Under the pieces are notes generated by a model. That model saw only the letters and a program-made list of their open reading frames with translations, ran no database searches and was not told the origin of the DNA. From contig NZ_CP015750.1 of the NCBI RefSeq assembly GCF_001742185.1, positions 1,054,001-1,118,000 on the forward strand: 64,000 nucleotides of DNA, given 5' to 3'. A program made the translations under genes and the position numbers. Below are positions 40,318-50,958 of the stretch, one piece after another. Within the stretch, counting starts at the first letter, position 1. Each line of letters opens with the position of its first letter. This DNA comes from Pectobacterium wasabiae CFBP 3304. Lineage in GTDB: Bacteria > Pseudomonadota > Gammaproteobacteria > Enterobacterales > Enterobacteriaceae.

Positions 40318-41772
40318 ATGAAGACAAAAACCTCGTATGGACTAAACTGGCTCCCGCTGATCGTGATTCTTGCCGTCGCCACCTTCTTTTGGCAGATGGA
40401 ACCTCCAACAGGCTTAAATCCAGCCGCCTGGCACTCTGCCGTCATTTTTGTAGCAACAATCGTTTGTATTGTCGCTAACGTCCTCCCAATTGGGGCTATC
40501 GGTATTATCAGTATCACCCTTTTTGCGCTAACTTACGCCGCAGGGGATAAAACGGCCAGCGGAGCAATACAAACCGCACTCAGCGATTTGAACAGCTCGC
40601 TGATCTGGCTGATTGTCGTTGCCTTCATGATCGCACGCGGCTTTATCAAAACGGGATTGGGCCGCCGCATTGCCTTGCAGATGATCCGTATGCTGGGAAA
40701 ACGCACACTGGGACTGGCTTACGGTCTGGCCTTTGCCGATCTGGTGCTTTCCCCCGCGATGCCGAGCAACACCGCACGCTGCGGCGGAATTATTTATCCG
40801 ATTGCCGATTCACTGTCGCGCAGTTTCGATTCCAAACCGGAAGACGCATCGCGCAGTAAGATTGGCACCTTCCTGATTACCTGTATTGGTAACGTTAACG
40901 ACGTGACAGCGGCGCTGTTTATGACCGCCTACACCGGCAACCTGCTGGCGGTGAAACTCGCGGCCAACGCAGGCGTTACCATTACCTGGGGAAGCTGGTT
41001 TCTGGCAGCGCTCGTCCCCTGTTTGATCTCTCTGGCGATTGTCCCGCTGCTCGTCTACTGGCTGACCAAGCCAGAAATTCGCCATACGCCGGATGCGCCA
41101 AAACTGGCCGTCGCCGAGTTAGCAAAGATGGGCAGTATGAGTCGTGGCGAATGGCTGATGGCATTCACCGTTATCCTGCTACTGGTATTGTGGATCTTTG
41201 GCGACCGCTTAGGCGTAGATGCCACGACCGCTTCCTTCGTCGGGCTTTCCTTCCTGCTGTTAACTGGCGTACTGAGTTGGGAAGACGTGAAGAGCGAGAA
41301 AGGCGCCTGGGATACGCTGATTTGGTTCGCCGCCCTGCTGATGATGGCGAACCAGTTGAAAAAGCTCGGCTTCACCAACTGGTTCGGCGATCTCATCGGC
41401 AGCAACATCGGCCATTTAATGCAGGGAACAAGCTGGGTCTTGGTGTTGCTGCTGCTGAACGCAGCCTATTTCTACACTCACTATTTCTTCGCCAGCGGCA
41501 ATGCACAGATCGCCGCCCTTTTTGCGGTATTCCTCGGTGTCGGGATCAACCTGAACATTCCGGCAGTACCGATGGCGTTCATGCTGGCGTTTACCAGCAG
41601 CCTGTACTGCTCACTGACGCAATATACCCATGCACGCGGCCCGATCCTGTTCGGCGCGGGCTACGTGCCCACCGCCGTCTGGTGGCGCACGGGTTTTGTC
41701 GTCAGTCTGGTGAATCAGGCGATCTTCATGAGTGCAGGCCTGCTGTGGTGGAAAGTGATTGGGCTATATTAA
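40318..41772 (+). CDS. DASS-family anion:sodium symporter or antiporter
   Basis: This 484-residue inner-membrane transporter has about twelve hydrophobic segments. It resembles the divalent anion:Na symporter family, close to the CitT/TtdT/plant 2-oxoglutarate-malate branch. Conserved motifs are AMPSNTARCGGI near residue 150 and YTHYFFASGNAQIAALF near residue 390. These carry C4-dicarboxylates, citrate or tartrate; the exact substrate is not readable. AAGGA lies seven bases before the ATG at 40318 (an ATG at 40314 is out of frame). It lies between convergent metH and divergent yjbB, alone. Confidence 0.9.
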   Translation: MKTKTSYGLNWLPLIVILAVATFFWQMEPPTGLNPAAWHSAVIFVATIVCIVANVLPIGAIGIISITLFALTYAAGDKTASGAIQTALSDLNSSLIWLIVVAFMIARGFIKTGLGRRIALQMIRMLGKRTLGLAYGLAFADLVLSPAMPSNTARCGGIIYPIADSLSRSFDSKPEDASRSKIGTFLITCIGNVNDVTAALFMTAYTGNLLAVKLAANAGVTITWGSWFLAALVPCLISLAIVPLLVYWLTKPEIRHTPDAPKLAVAELAKMGSMSRGEWLMAFTVILLLVLWIFGDRLGVDATTASFVGLSFLLLTGVLSWEDVKSEKGAWDTLIWFAALLMMANQLKKLGFTNWFGDLIGSNIGHLMQGTSWVLVLLLLNAAYFYTHYFFASGNAQIAALFAVFLGVGINLNIPAVPMAFMLAFTSSLYCSLTQYTHARGPILFGAGYVPTAVWWRTGFVVSLVNQAIFMSAGLLWWKVIGLY

Positions 41773-41793
41773 TCGCTAGCTAATACATGATGT

Positions 41794-41818
41794 GAAAAAG
41801 CCGAGTTTCCTCGGCTTT
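41794..41818 (-). terminator. Terminator hairpin between convergent transporter gene and metH
   Basis: AAAGCCGA and TCGGCTTT form a stem with a 6-base loop (41798-41819). On the minus strand five T residues follow, suiting the end of metH, although it is 230 bp past that stop; on the plus strand it is 25 bp after the transporter stop without a T-run. Confidence 0.6.
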
Positions 41819-42048
41819 GAAGAAAAAGCGAAAGGAACATCATCTTCAGATATCTATTTGAAAATTCAGACTCATATGAGCCAGCAACGGCTTTAATTAT
41901 TACCACCACTCAGGTGCAATAACATCGCAGTCCTTTCACGCCAGGGTTGCGAGGAACAGGGCTGAATAATCAGGGGGGCTGGCGCATACTCGCCATCCCC
42001 CTAAATATTCGGTTATAAAAGCAAATCACACAGATCGGTTCTCATAAC

Positions 42049-45000
42049 TTAATCCGCATCATAACCAAGATTCGGCGCCAGCCAGCGCTCAACTTCACTC
42101 ACGTCCATGCCTTTACGCACGGCGTAATCCTTCACCTGATCGTGCTGAATTTGGGCGACGGCGAAGTATTTGCTGTCAGGGTGGCTGAAATACCAGCCGG
42201 ATACCGATGCGCCCGGCCACATGGCATAGGATTCAGTGAGCTTCATTCCGGTATGTTTTTCTACATCCAGTAGTTGCCAGATTTGCACTTTCTCGGTGTG
42301 ATCTGGACAAGCTGGGTAGCCCGGCGCGGGGCGAGTGCCTTGATAATTCTCACGAATCAGCAGCTCACTACTGAGATTCTCATTCGGCGCATAGCCCCAG
42401 TAAACCTTACGCACGCGCTCGTGCAGGTATTCCGCAAAAGCTTCCGCCAAACGGTCAGAGATCGCTTTCACCATAATCTTGTTGTAATCATCGTGTTGAG
42501 CTTCCCACAGATCGGCCAGCGTATCCTCTTCCAGCCCACCGGTTACTGCAAACGCTCCCAGATAATCTGGCTTACCGCTGGATTTTGGTGCCACAAAGTC
42601 GGACAGACAATAGTTAGGAAAGTCAGTTTTTTCCGTCTGTTGACGCAGGTGGTGGCTGACCAACAGCACCGTTTCACGCCGTTCATCGGTATAAATCACC
42701 ACGTCATCCCCTACGCGGTTCGCTGGGAATAGGCCAACCACGCCACGAGGATTCAACGCACCACGCGCTGACAAATCGTCCAACATCGCGTTAGCATCAG
42801 CAAACAGGCGCTTGGCTTCTTCACCGACCACCTCATCTTCCAGAATTCGGGGATATTTCCCCGCCAGCGACCAGGTCATAAAGAATGGCGTCCAGTCGAT
42901 GTAGTTGCGCAGCGTTTCGATGCTGGCCGTTACCGCCTGCACGCCCAGACGATGTGCAACGGGAGGCGTGTAGTTTTCCCAATCCAAATCAGAAGCGTTA
43001 GCGCGGGCTACTTCCAGCGTCACGGGCGGCGTTCTCGGTTTTTTACGCGCGTGCTGAATACGCACGGTTTCATACTCTTTACGGGTACGCGCAACAAAAT
43101 CATCATACTGTGTACTGGACAGCAGAGCCGATACCACGCCAACAGAGCGTGAGGCATTCTGCACGTAGACGGTCGGGCCACTGTAGTTCTGCTCAATCTT
43201 CACGGCAGTATGCGCTTTAGAGGTCGTCGCGCCGCCAATCAACAGCGGCAGCGTAAAGCCCTGACGCTCCATCTCTTTCGCCACGTTGACCATTTCATCC
43301 AGCGACGGCGTAATCAGCCCTGACAGCCCAATGATATCAACCTTTTCTTCACGCGCGGTCTTCAGGATCTTATCTGTCGGCACCATCACGCCCAGATCGA
43401 TAATTTCGTAGTTGTTACATTGCAGCACCACGCCGACGATATTCTTACCGATATCGTGAACATCGCCTTTTACCGTCGCCAGCAAAATTTTTCCAGCAGA
43501 CGCGCCTTTGTCTTTGCTGGCGTCAATATAGGGTTCGAGGTAAGCCACCGCCTGCTTCATCACACGCGCAGATTTCACTACCTGCGGTAAAAACATTTTG
43601 CCTGCACCAAACAGATCGCCGACCACATTCATGCCGTCCATCAACGGACCTTCGATCACTTCAATCGGTCGTGTCGCCTGCTGGCGCGCTTCTTCCGTAT
43701 CCAGCTCGATAAACTCAGTGATGCCTTTAACCAGCGAATACTCCAGACGCTTCTTCACATCCCAACCGCGCCACTCCGCCTGCGTTTTACTGCTTTCATC
43801 TTCTGTTTTGCTACCGCGATATTTTTCCGCCAGTTCGAGCATGCGCTCGGTAGCATCACTGCGACGATTAAGGATCACATCCTCAACGGCATCACGCAGT
43901 TCAGCAGGAAGATCGTCATAGATCGCCAACTGGCTGGCGTTCACGATCCCCATATCCATACCATTGCGGATCGCGTAATACAGGAAGACGGCGTGGATCG
44001 CCTCACGCACCAGATCGTTGCCACGGAACGAGAACGACACATTGGACACGCCGCCGGAGATCATCGCATGCGGCAACTGTGCCTTGATGTCTGCACATGC
44101 CTCGATAAAATCCACTGCGTAGTTGTTGTGCTCGTCGATCCCCGTTGCCACCGCGAAAATGTTCGGGTCAAAAATGATGTCTTCCGGCGGAAAACCGACT
44201 TCTTCCGTCAGGATGCGGTAAGCCCGGCGACAAATTTCAATTTTGCGTGCACGGGTATCCGCCTGCCCGACCTCATCGAAGGCCATCACCACGACGGCTG
44301 CACCATAACGCCGCACCAGCTTAGCGTGATGGATAAAGGTCTCAACGCCTTCCTTCATGGATATCGAGTTAACAATGCCTTTGCCCTGAATGCATTTAAG
44401 CCCTTTCTCAACCACTTCCCATTTTGAGGAGTCGATCATAATCGGCACACGGGCGATATCAGGCTCACCGGCAATCAGATTCAGGAAGCGGGTCATCGCC
44501 GCTTCCGCATCCAACATGCCTTCATCCATGTTGATATCGATGATCTGCGCACCGCTTTCCACCTGCTGGCGGGCAACATCCAGCGCCTCGTTATATTTCT
44601 CTTCTTTAATCAGGCGTTTAAAACGCGCAGAGCCGGTAACGTTCGTCCGTTCGCCCACGTTAACAAACAGGGTGTTGGCATCGATAGTCAGCGGTTCAAG
44701 GCCGGATAAGCGACAGGCTACCGGGATATCCGGCAGTTTTCGCGGCGGCACGCCCTCCACCACTTTCACCATCGCGGCAATGTGTGCAGGCGTCGATCCA
44801 CAGCAGCCACCGACAATGTTCAGAAAACCGGATCGCGCCCATTCCCCGATATGTTTCGCCATATCAGCGGGATCCAGATCGTATTCTCCGAAGGCGTTAG
44901 GCAGTCCTGCATTCGGGTGCGCGCTCACATAGCATTCTGAAATACGTGATAGCTCGGCGACATACTGACGCAGCTCATCTGGCCCCAATGCACAGTTCAG

Positions 45001-45732
45001 ACCGAAGGAAAGCGGACGAGAATGACGCAGGGAATTGTAAAAGGCCTCTGTCGTTTGACCAGATAACGTCCGTCCTGACGCATCCGTGATCGTACCGGAA
45101 ATCATCACCGGTAATACGATCCCTAACGCCTCAAATTCACTTTCGACGGCGAAACTCGCCGCTTTAGCGTTCAACGTATCGAAGATGGTTTCGATCATGA
45201 TCAGATCGACGCCACCTGCGATCAATGCACGGGTTGATTCACGATACGCTTCTACCAGTTGATCAAAACTGACGTTACGAAAAGCCGGATCGTTCACATC
45301 AGGAGAGATCGACGCAGTTCGGTTCGTCGGGCCGAGGACGCCAGCAACATAGCGCGGTTTATCCGGCGTTAACGCTGTCCATTTATCCGCGCTGGCACGC
45401 GCCAACTGGGCGGCGACGGTATTGATTTCCGCCGACAGCGATTCCATATCATAATCCGCCATCGCGATGGTGGTGGAGTTGAAGGTGTTAGTCTCGAGAA
45501 TATCGGCACCGGCTTCCAGATAGGCATCATGGATTTCACTAATCACCCGCGGCTTGGTCAGCACCAGCAGATCGTTATTTCCCTTCACATCGCTCGGCCA
45601 GTCGGCAAAACGCTCGCCGCGATAATCTGCTTCCTGCAGGCGATAACCCTGAATCATGGTACCCATACCACCATCCAGCACCATAATGCGTTGCGCCAAC
45701 TGACGCCGCAATTCATCTACCCGATTACTCAC
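42049..45732 (-). CDS. metH: Cobalamin-dependent methionine synthase
   Basis: MetH transfers a methyl group from 5-methyltetrahydrofolate to homocysteine through cobalamin. The protein is 1227 residues when begun at the GTG at 45730-45732, exactly the E. coli length, with the homocysteine-binding domain (zinc Cys in VGGCCGS near residue 310), folate domain, cobalamin domain with DVHDIGKN near residue 757, and the C-terminal SAM-binding activation domain ([12 protein letters not shown]). The frame is open 53 codons further upstream, but that part runs through an intergenic repeat and is rejected. In E. coli MetR activates metH; no site was identified. iclR is divergent. Confidence 0.97.
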   Translation of the reverse strand: MSNRVDELRRQLAQRIMVLDGGMGTMIQGYRLQEADYRGERFADWPSDVKGNNDLLVLTKPRVISEIHDAYLEAGADILETNTFNSTTIAMADYDMESLSAEINTVAAQLARASADKWTALTPDKPRYVAGVLGPTNRTASISPDVNDPAFRNVSFDQLVEAYRESTRALIAGGVDLIMIETIFDTLNAKAASFAVESEFEALGIVLPVMISGTITDASGRTLSGQTTEAFYNSLRHSRPLSFGLNCALGPDELRQYVAELSRISECYVSAHPNAGLPNAFGEYDLDPADMAKHIGEWARSGFLNIVGGCCGSTPAHIAAMVKVVEGVPPRKLPDIPVACRLSGLEPLTIDANTLFVNVGERTNVTGSARFKRLIKEEKYNEALDVARQQVESGAQIIDINMDEGMLDAEAAMTRFLNLIAGEPDIARVPIMIDSSKWEVVEKGLKCIQGKGIVNSISMKEGVETFIHHAKLVRRYGAAVVVMAFDEVGQADTRARKIEICRRAYRILTEEVGFPPEDIIFDPNIFAVATGIDEHNNYAVDFIEACADIKAQLPHAMISGGVSNVSFSFRGNDLVREAIHAVFLYYAIRNGMDMGIVNASQLAIYDDLPAELRDAVEDVILNRRSDATERMLELAEKYRGSKTEDESSKTQAEWRGWDVKKRLEYSLVKGITEFIELDTEEARQQATRPIEVIEGPLMDGMNVVGDLFGAGKMFLPQVVKSARVMKQAVAYLEPYIDASKDKGASAGKILLATVKGDVHDIGKNIVGVVLQCNNYEIIDLGVMVPTDKILKTAREEKVDIIGLSGLITPSLDEMVNVAKEMERQGFTLPLLIGGATTSKAHTAVKIEQNYSGPTVYVQNASRSVGVVSALLSSTQYDDFVARTRKEYETVRIQHARKKPRTPPVTLEVARANASDLDWENYTPPVAHRLGVQAVTASIETLRNYIDWTPFFMTWSLAGKYPRILEDEVVGEEAKRLFADANAMLDDLSARGALNPRGVVGLFPANRVGDDVVIYTDERRETVLLVSHHLRQQTEKTDFPNYCLSDFVAPKSSGKPDYLGAFAVTGGLEEDTLADLWEAQHDDYNKIMVKAISDRLAEAFAEYLHERVRKVYWGYAPNENLSSELLIRENYQGTRPAPGYPACPDHTEKVQIWQLLDVEKHTGMKLTESYAMWPGASVSGWYFSHPDSKYFAVAQIQHDQVKDYAVRKGMDVSEVERWLAPNLGYDAD

Positions 45733-45773
45733 GCGAACCCCATTCCCGGCCAATAAATACGATATGTTGTGTG

Positions 45774-46041
45774 TATACCCAAAATAATCCGAGTTGCAGG
45801 ACAAAACGTTAACGTTTTGAACAGCGCGAGGCGTTGGCCCTTTAGGGCAAGGCTCATTCATGAGCCATGTCACGCGACAATCGCATGACAAATTCGTCTG
45901 GAACGAATTTGACCAGCCAACGGCTGACCTCTGGTGAGAGATAGGATGTCTCTCATTTCATCCCCAGGAGCTTACATAAGTAAGTGACTGGGGTGAGTAA
46001 GAGAAGCCAACACACATGCAGCTTGGAGTATGACGGGTATA
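45774..46041. repeat. Dispersed intergenic repeat with imperfect inverted ends
   Basis: The 268-bp element begins TATACCCAAAATAATCCGAG and ends with the near-complement (GCTTGGAGTATGACGGGTATA). Inside are palindromes such as AAACGTTAACGTTT, AAATTCGT ... ACGAATTT and CTTACATAAGTAAG, and the phrase CCCCAGGAGCTTACATAAG. I recall this phrase from a repeat family common between genes in Pectobacterium, Serratia and Yersinia. It lies between metH and iclR, with no gene inside. Confidence 0.75.
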
Positions 46042-46189
46042 TCCTAGCATAAGTTATGAGCACGCTAACGCGAGGTAGCATGAGACTTTTTCAGGTCATT
46101 TGCCGATAAAAAACACAGAGAAAGAAGAGTTGCATTCTGTGGTAAAAAAACGAAAATCAATTCCATTACCATAAAAAGGGATCGATGCC

Positions 46190-47023
46190 ATGACGCCACC
46201 AGAATCAGCCAAACGCGGCAAGAAACCCAGAGTCAGCCCGGGCAATACCGCGCAGCCAACTGGGCAGGTTCAGTCGCTGACCCGTGGCCTGACGCTGCTT
46301 GAATATATCGCCAAAGCAAACGGCAGCGTGGCGCTAACCGATCTGGCCCAGCAAGCTGGTTTACCGAATTCCACCACCCACCGCCTGCTTACTACCATGC
46401 AACAACAGGGCTTTGTGCGTCAGGTTGGCGATCTGGGGCTGTGGACGATTGCGTCGCACGCGTTTATCGTTGGCAGTAGCTTTCTGCAAAGCCGCAATCT
46501 GTTGGCGATTGTGCATCCGATATTACGCGCGTTAATGGAGAATTCGGGCGAGACCGTCAATCTGGCCGTTCTCGATCAGACGGATAGTCAGGCGATCATT
46601 ATCGATCAGGTACAATGCACCGCGCTGATGCGGATGTCTGCACCGATCGGCGGTAAGTTACCGATGCATGCCTCCGGTGCTGGAAAAACGTTTTTGGCAC
46701 ATTTACCCGATGCGCAGGTCACACAACTGCTGCACAAAAAAGGGCTGCATGGCTATACACCACACACGTTGAGTTCGCCGCAGACTCTGAAGGAAAATCT
46801 CTCGCTGATTCGCAAGCAGGGGTATTCGTTCGATGACGAAGAGCACGCGCTGGGGCTACGCTGTATCGCGGCCTGTATTCTGGATGAACATCATGAAGCC
46901 TTTGCCGCCATTTCCATTTCCGGCCCCGTATCGCGCATTACGGACAATCGCGTAACAGAACTCGGCGCATTGGTGATCAAAGCCGCTAAGCAAATCATGC
47001 AGGAATATAGTGGGATACCATGA
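46190..47023 (+). CDS. iclR: Glyoxylate bypass operon repressor IclR
   Basis: IclR is a DNA-binding repressor of aceBAK, with an N-terminal winged helix-turn-helix (about residues 30-90, LTDLAQQAGLPNSTTHRLLTTM) and a C-terminal effector domain (GxxxPMHASGAGKTFLAH near residue 160). The 277-residue protein matches E. coli IclR. Its place between metH and aceK supports the name. Here a three-gene cassette on the same strand separates it from aceK. The start ATG at 46190 follows AAAAGGGATCG. Confidence 0.94.
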   Translation: MTPPESAKRGKKPRVSPGNTAQPTGQVQSLTRGLTLLEYIAKANGSVALTDLAQQAGLPNSTTHRLLTTMQQQGFVRQVGDLGLWTIASHAFIVGSSFLQSRNLLAIVHPILRALMENSGETVNLAVLDQTDSQAIIIDQVQCTALMRMSAPIGGKLPMHASGAGKTFLAHLPDAQVTQLLHKKGLHGYTPHTLSSPQTLKENLSLIRKQGYSFDDEEHALGLRCIAACILDEHHEAFAAISISGPVSRITDNRVTELGALVIKAAKQIMQEYSGIP

Positions 47024-47167
47024 TAATGGGCGAGCAGACCAGCCCGAAGATAAGCCCTGCGGCGTGAAAAAGAAGAGGTATAAAGGGGTGTTCGGCTCTT
47101 GTAATACCATTATTCTTACTGGCACTTACAGTATGCCTATACGTTTCACCAATGGATAATGTACATC

Positions 47168-47557
47168 ATGGAACAAGATATAAAAGATCGCCGCCCCATT
47201 AAGGCTCGACAAACACGCTGGGCCAGCTATTTCGCTCGGGCGTTGCAATTGAGGGGCTTTACCCCTAACGCTATTTCCCTTCTCAGCATCCTTTTTGCTT
47301 TTATCGCCAGTATCAGCTTTATTTTCGCTTTTCGTACCGACCAAGACACCACCACTCGGCTACTCCTGCTGGTAGGGGCAATGGCAAAGCAGCATCGTAT
47401 GGCCATTTTAACGCTGGTTTCCTTACTCGCCCTGATCGTCCCTGCTTATGGACAATGGCTTTTCATCGCCGCACTCGGGGTGATTCTACTCGGTTCGACC
47501 GTCACCTGTATTAACCGCACTCGACAGATTATGAGCGCACTACGTATTCAGGGATAA
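47168..47557 (+). pseudogene. CDP-alcohol phosphatidyltransferase remnant lacking its catalytic core
   Basis: The product is about 129 residues. The N-terminal part (KDRRPIKARQTRWASYFARALQLRGFTPNAISLLSI) and the C-terminal part from AKQHRMAILTL match what I recall of full-length CDP-alcohol phosphatidyltransferases of about 215 residues. Between them the family has the catalytic signature D-G-x2-A-R-x8-G-x3-D-x3-D, which is absent here. The join reads LLVGAM-AKQHRM. The frame is kept, so the loss looks like an in-frame deletion of about 85 codons. A stable protein could still be made, but it cannot be catalytic. An ATG three codons upstream (47159) is an alternative start. Two lipid genes follow at once. 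Confidence 0.7.
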
Positions 47558-47561
47558 TCTT

Positions 47562-48221
47562 ATGGCTAACGTTTTCTCTGGGCTGGACAAAAAAATTGTC
47601 AGTTCACTTTTGGTCACGGTTTGTCGACTCCTCACCGGCGTTCGCGCACACTGGCGAAGCGAGCCCGATCTGACACGCCCTAAAATTTATTATGCCAACC
47701 ATAGCAGCCACCTTGATGGGCTGGTGATCTGGGCCAGTCTGCCACACGAACTTCGGGCTATCGTACATCCGGTCGCTGCCGCCGACTATTGGCTAACAAA
47801 GCCACTACGCCGCTATCTGGCTCTGCGTATTTTTCAGGCTGTCCTGGTCGAGCGACGCAATAAAACCACAGAAGAGGGGCACTCGGAACGGCTTTCACAA
47901 GATCCACTGCAACCGCTAAAGGCAACGTTAAGCAAGAACCAGTCACTGATTCTGTTTCCCGAAGGCACGCGGGGAGATGGCGACCAGTTGAATAGCTTTA
48001 AAAGCGGGCTTTATCACTTATCAAAACAGTATCCAGACATAGAATTGATTCCCATCTGGCTGGAGAACCTTAACCGCGTCATGCCAAAGGGGTCGCGGCT
48101 GGTCGTTCCTATCATTTGCCACGCCACATTTGGTGAACCAATACAAGGCGTTGCCGAGATGGAGTCGAAACAGGATTTTCTTGAACGCGCTAAGCAAGCG
48201 CTTGAGGAGTTATCAGCGTGA
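47562..48221 (+). CDS. 1-acyl-sn-glycerol-3-phosphate acyltransferase-like protein
   Basis: This 219-residue protein of the PlsC family transfers an acyl group to a lysophosphatidic acid-type acceptor at the inner membrane. The catalytic motif H47-x4-D52 is in NHSSHLDG and the acceptor-binding motif FPEGTRG is near residue 132. It lies 4 bp after the truncated CDP-alcohol gene, and its stop overlaps the next start by 4 bp (GTGA), so the three are one operon. It is a paralogue in context, not the housekeeping plsC, which in E. coli lies elsewhere. Confidence 0.88.
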   Translation: MANVFSGLDKKIVSSLLVTVCRLLTGVRAHWRSEPDLTRPKIYYANHSSHLDGLVIWASLPHELRAIVHPVAAADYWLTKPLRRYLALRIFQAVLVERRNKTTEEGHSERLSQDPLQPLKATLSKNQSLILFPEGTRGDGDQLNSFKSGLYHLSKQYPDIELIPIWLENLNRVMPKGSRLVVPIICHATFGEPIQGVAEMESKQDFLERAKQALEELSA

Positions 48222-49150
48222 TAGCCTGGGATAACGAAATGCAATGGCTGCTGAGCGGCCTATTCGGATTACTGACTTTTGCCAGCCTAGTCGGTTACAT
48301 ACTGGCAAAACGTCAGCAAAATGCCACCATCATGAACCTCAATGCCCGAATTCGTGCCTGGTGGCTCATGTGTATTATTTCTGTGTTGGCGATGATGATT
48401 GGCCCCATCGGTTCGACGATCCTCTTTGCCCTGATGTCATTTTATGCACTGCGAGAATGCATTACGTTGATGCCAACCCGCCGGGGCGACCACGAGGCGC
48501 TGTTCTGGTGTTTTTTCATTATCCTGCCGCTTCAGTATCTGCTGGTTGGCATACAGTGGTACGGCGTTTTTATTATTCTGATACCGGTATACGCATTTCT
48601 ATTCGTCCCTGCGCGTCTGGCGTTAGCGGGAGATACGCTGCATTTTCTTGAGCGTGCCGCCAAAATTCAATGGAGCCTGATGATCGCCGTCTATTGTGTC
48701 AGCCACGCGCCAGCGCTGCTGATGCTAGATATCGCAGGGTATGAGCACCAGAATATCAAGCTATTGCTGTTTCTCATGATCGTGGTGCAACTATCGGACG
48801 TGCTGCAATACGTTTTCGGCAAACTCTGGGGAAAACGCCCCATCGTTCCCAAACTCAGCCCAAACAAAACGGTAGAAGGGTTTATCGGTGGTATTTTGAC
48901 CGCCAGTCTGGTCGGTATGGGGTTGTGGTGGATCACACCATTTTCTCCCTGGCAGGCCTTTCTCATCGCTTTCGTGATCGCACTACTTGGTTTTGCTGGC
49001 GGGCTTTGCATGTCCGGCATTAAGCGCGATCGCGGCGTGAAAGACTTCGGCACCATGCTGGAAGGGCACGGCGGGATGATGGATCGCATCGATTCTCTCT
49101 GCTTCTCTGCTCCCGTCTTCTTCCATATCGTGCGCTATTTTTTCACCTGA
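48218..49150 (+). CDS. CdsA-like phosphatidate cytidylyltransferase
   Basis: This 310-residue inner-membrane protein has about eight hydrophobic segments and the CdsA signature near the C-terminus ([27 protein letters not shown], about 266-292), with the Mg-binding acidic residues in place. It should make CDP-diacylglycerol from phosphatidate and CTP. It resembles E. coli YnbB, which sits with a CDP-alcohol phosphatidyltransferase (YnbA) there. The start is a GTG overlapping the previous stop. It is convergent with aceK and the ends overlap by 8 bp. Confidence 0.9.
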   Translation: MIAWDNEMQWLLSGLFGLLTFASLVGYILAKRQQNATIMNLNARIRAWWLMCIISVLAMMIGPIGSTILFALMSFYALRECITLMPTRRGDHEALFWCFFIILPLQYLLVGIQWYGVFIILIPVYAFLFVPARLALAGDTLHFLERAAKIQWSLMIAVYCVSHAPALLMLDIAGYEHQNIKLLLFLMIVVQLSDVLQYVFGKLWGKRPIVPKLSPNKTVEGFIGGILTASLVGMGLWWITPFSPWQAFLIAFVIALLGFAGGLCMSGIKRDRGVKDFGTMLEGHGGMMDRIDSLCFSAPVFFHIVRYFFT

Positions 49151-50909
49151 ATGCCACATCAGCCGTCGGATGCCCTGACGGCTGATGCCCGCCCCGCTGG
49201 CTAAAACGCTTCCGACGCCGGTAAGCGTAAACATCCTCGATATAACCGTCCTTGATACGCTGCTGCAATACCCGCCAGTAATCTGCACAAAACAGATCGC
49301 CATGCATTTCCTCAAACAGTGTACGGATGTGGCGGTCGCTGCACAGGAAATGCGGGAATTCTTCGGGAAACACATCATTCGGCGCGACGCTGTACCACGG
49401 CTCTGCGGCCAGTTCGTCCTCTGGGTGACGCGGTGGCGGAATCTTGCGGAAATTTACCTCGGTCATGTAGCAGATTTCATCGTAATCATAAAACACGACC
49501 CGCCCATGACGCGTAACACCGAAATTCTTAAACAACATATCACCGGGGAAAATATTCGCCGCAGCCAACTGTTTGATAGCATTGCCATACTCTTCAATCA
49601 CATCGTGCAACTGCTGTGCGTTTGCCTGTTCCAGATAGAGGTTCAGCGGTGTCATCCGGCGTTCCATGTACAAGTGTCGGATCACTAACTTATCGCCCAG
49701 ATCTTCCAGCTTATCCGGTACTTCCCGCCAAAGCTCATCCAATAATTCCAGGCTGATGCGGTGCTTATCGATGACGAAATTTTCATATTCCTGCGTATCC
49801 GCCATACGCCCGACGCGATCGTGTTCTTTCACCAGTTGATAGCACGCCATTACTCGCTCCGCACTCACCTCTTTCTGCGGCGCAAAACGATCTTTAATGA
49901 CCTTAAATACGCGATCGAACGAAGGCAGCGTAAATACCAGCATCACCATGCCTTTCACGCCAGGAGCGATAATAAACTGCTCTTCTGATTCGGCAATGTA
50001 ATGCAGATATTCTCGGTAATACTCGGTTTTGCTGTGCTTCTGGCAGCCAATAGCCAGATAAAGCTCCGCCGTCGTCTTCCCCGGCAGAATGTCACGCAGC
50101 CAGGCCACCAGCGCGAACGGCAACGGGGCATACACCATGAAGTAAGAACGAGCGAAACCAAACACAATGCTGGCATCTGCCTGACTGGTTAAGCAGGTAT
50201 CAATAAATAGTGCACCACATTCGTTGTGGTGAATCGGCAGCAAGAACGGAAAAACACCGTCAGGCAGCGACAGTTTCCCCACCAGCCAGGCCGCTTTGTT
50301 ACGGTAAAATAGCTCATTCGCGACCTGTAACGTCGCCTGATCAAGCTGCTCAGCAGAGAAGGTGCGCTGTAAATACGTAACGATATAGTCAATATCACGC
50401 GGCAAATCTTCCCACGGTAAACGCAGCGGTACGTCGCCCAGCAACTTTTCCAGCATGCTTTGCCAGCCAGTAGTTGGCACAAACGTCTTAGCAATCGGTC
50501 TAGGAATCTCATGAAAGCGCTGTTCTGGCTGAGAACTGAAAACAAACAGTTTATCAGGAGCAAGTTCCCGATGATTAAACAGCCGACAATAGACGGAATT
50601 GAAAAAGCTCTCTGCAATCTCGAAACGCGGATAGTCCGGCAATAAGCCAGTGTAGATATGCTTCACCCGCGCCAAAAAATCCGCATCATCGCAGCGGATG
50701 CCGGTAATACAGCGCAACTGTGCGACCACCAGACCAACATGGTGATCGTATAAGTGAATACGCTGTTTCATTGCCTGTTGCACAGCGGGCCAGTCAGCCT
50801 GTTCAAAACGTTGCTGTGCGCCCGCCGTCACTTCAAGAAAACGACCATATTGCGCATCAAACCCTTGCAGGATCGTCTGCGCCACCAGCTTTTCAAGGTC
50901 ACGCGTCAT
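49143..50909 (-). CDS. aceK: Isocitrate dehydrogenase kinase/phosphatase
   Basis: AceK phosphorylates and dephosphorylates isocitrate dehydrogenase and so sets the split between the TCA cycle and the glyoxylate shunt. The 588-residue protein has the AceK start ([20 protein letters not shown]) and kinase elements including the ATP-binding loop [12 protein letters not shown] near residue 320 and [16 protein letters not shown] near residue 470. Two adjacent ATGs (50912, 50909) follow GGAG; the second has the better spacing and is preferred. It is the last gene of aceBAK, with 50 bp to aceA. Confidence 0.96.
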   Translation of the reverse strand: MTRDLEKLVAQTILQGFDAQYGRFLEVTAGAQQRFEQADWPAVQQAMKQRIHLYDHHVGLVVAQLRCITGIRCDDADFLARVKHIYTGLLPDYPRFEIAESFFNSVYCRLFNHRELAPDKLFVFSSQPEQRFHEIPRPIAKTFVPTTGWQSMLEKLLGDVPLRLPWEDLPRDIDYIVTYLQRTFSAEQLDQATLQVANELFYRNKAAWLVGKLSLPDGVFPFLLPIHHNECGALFIDTCLTSQADASIVFGFARSYFMVYAPLPFALVAWLRDILPGKTTAELYLAIGCQKHSKTEYYREYLHYIAESEEQFIIAPGVKGMVMLVFTLPSFDRVFKVIKDRFAPQKEVSAERVMACYQLVKEHDRVGRMADTQEYENFVIDKHRISLELLDELWREVPDKLEDLGDKLVIRHLYMERRMTPLNLYLEQANAQQLHDVIEEYGNAIKQLAAANIFPGDMLFKNFGVTRHGRVVFYDYDEICYMTEVNFRKIPPPRHPEDELAAEPWYSVAPNDVFPEEFPHFLCSDRHIRTLFEEMHGDLFCADYWRVLQQRIKDGYIEDVYAYRRRKRFSQRGGHQPSGHPTADVAFR

Positions 50910-50958
50910 CATGATCTCCAGATGAAACCCGGCCAGCCGCACACTAGCCGGGTTAGGA

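Noticed and set aside
45733..45891. Upstream 53 codons of the metH frame
   Set aside because: They lie inside a repeat, and the GTG at 45732 gives exactly the usual length of 1227 residues.
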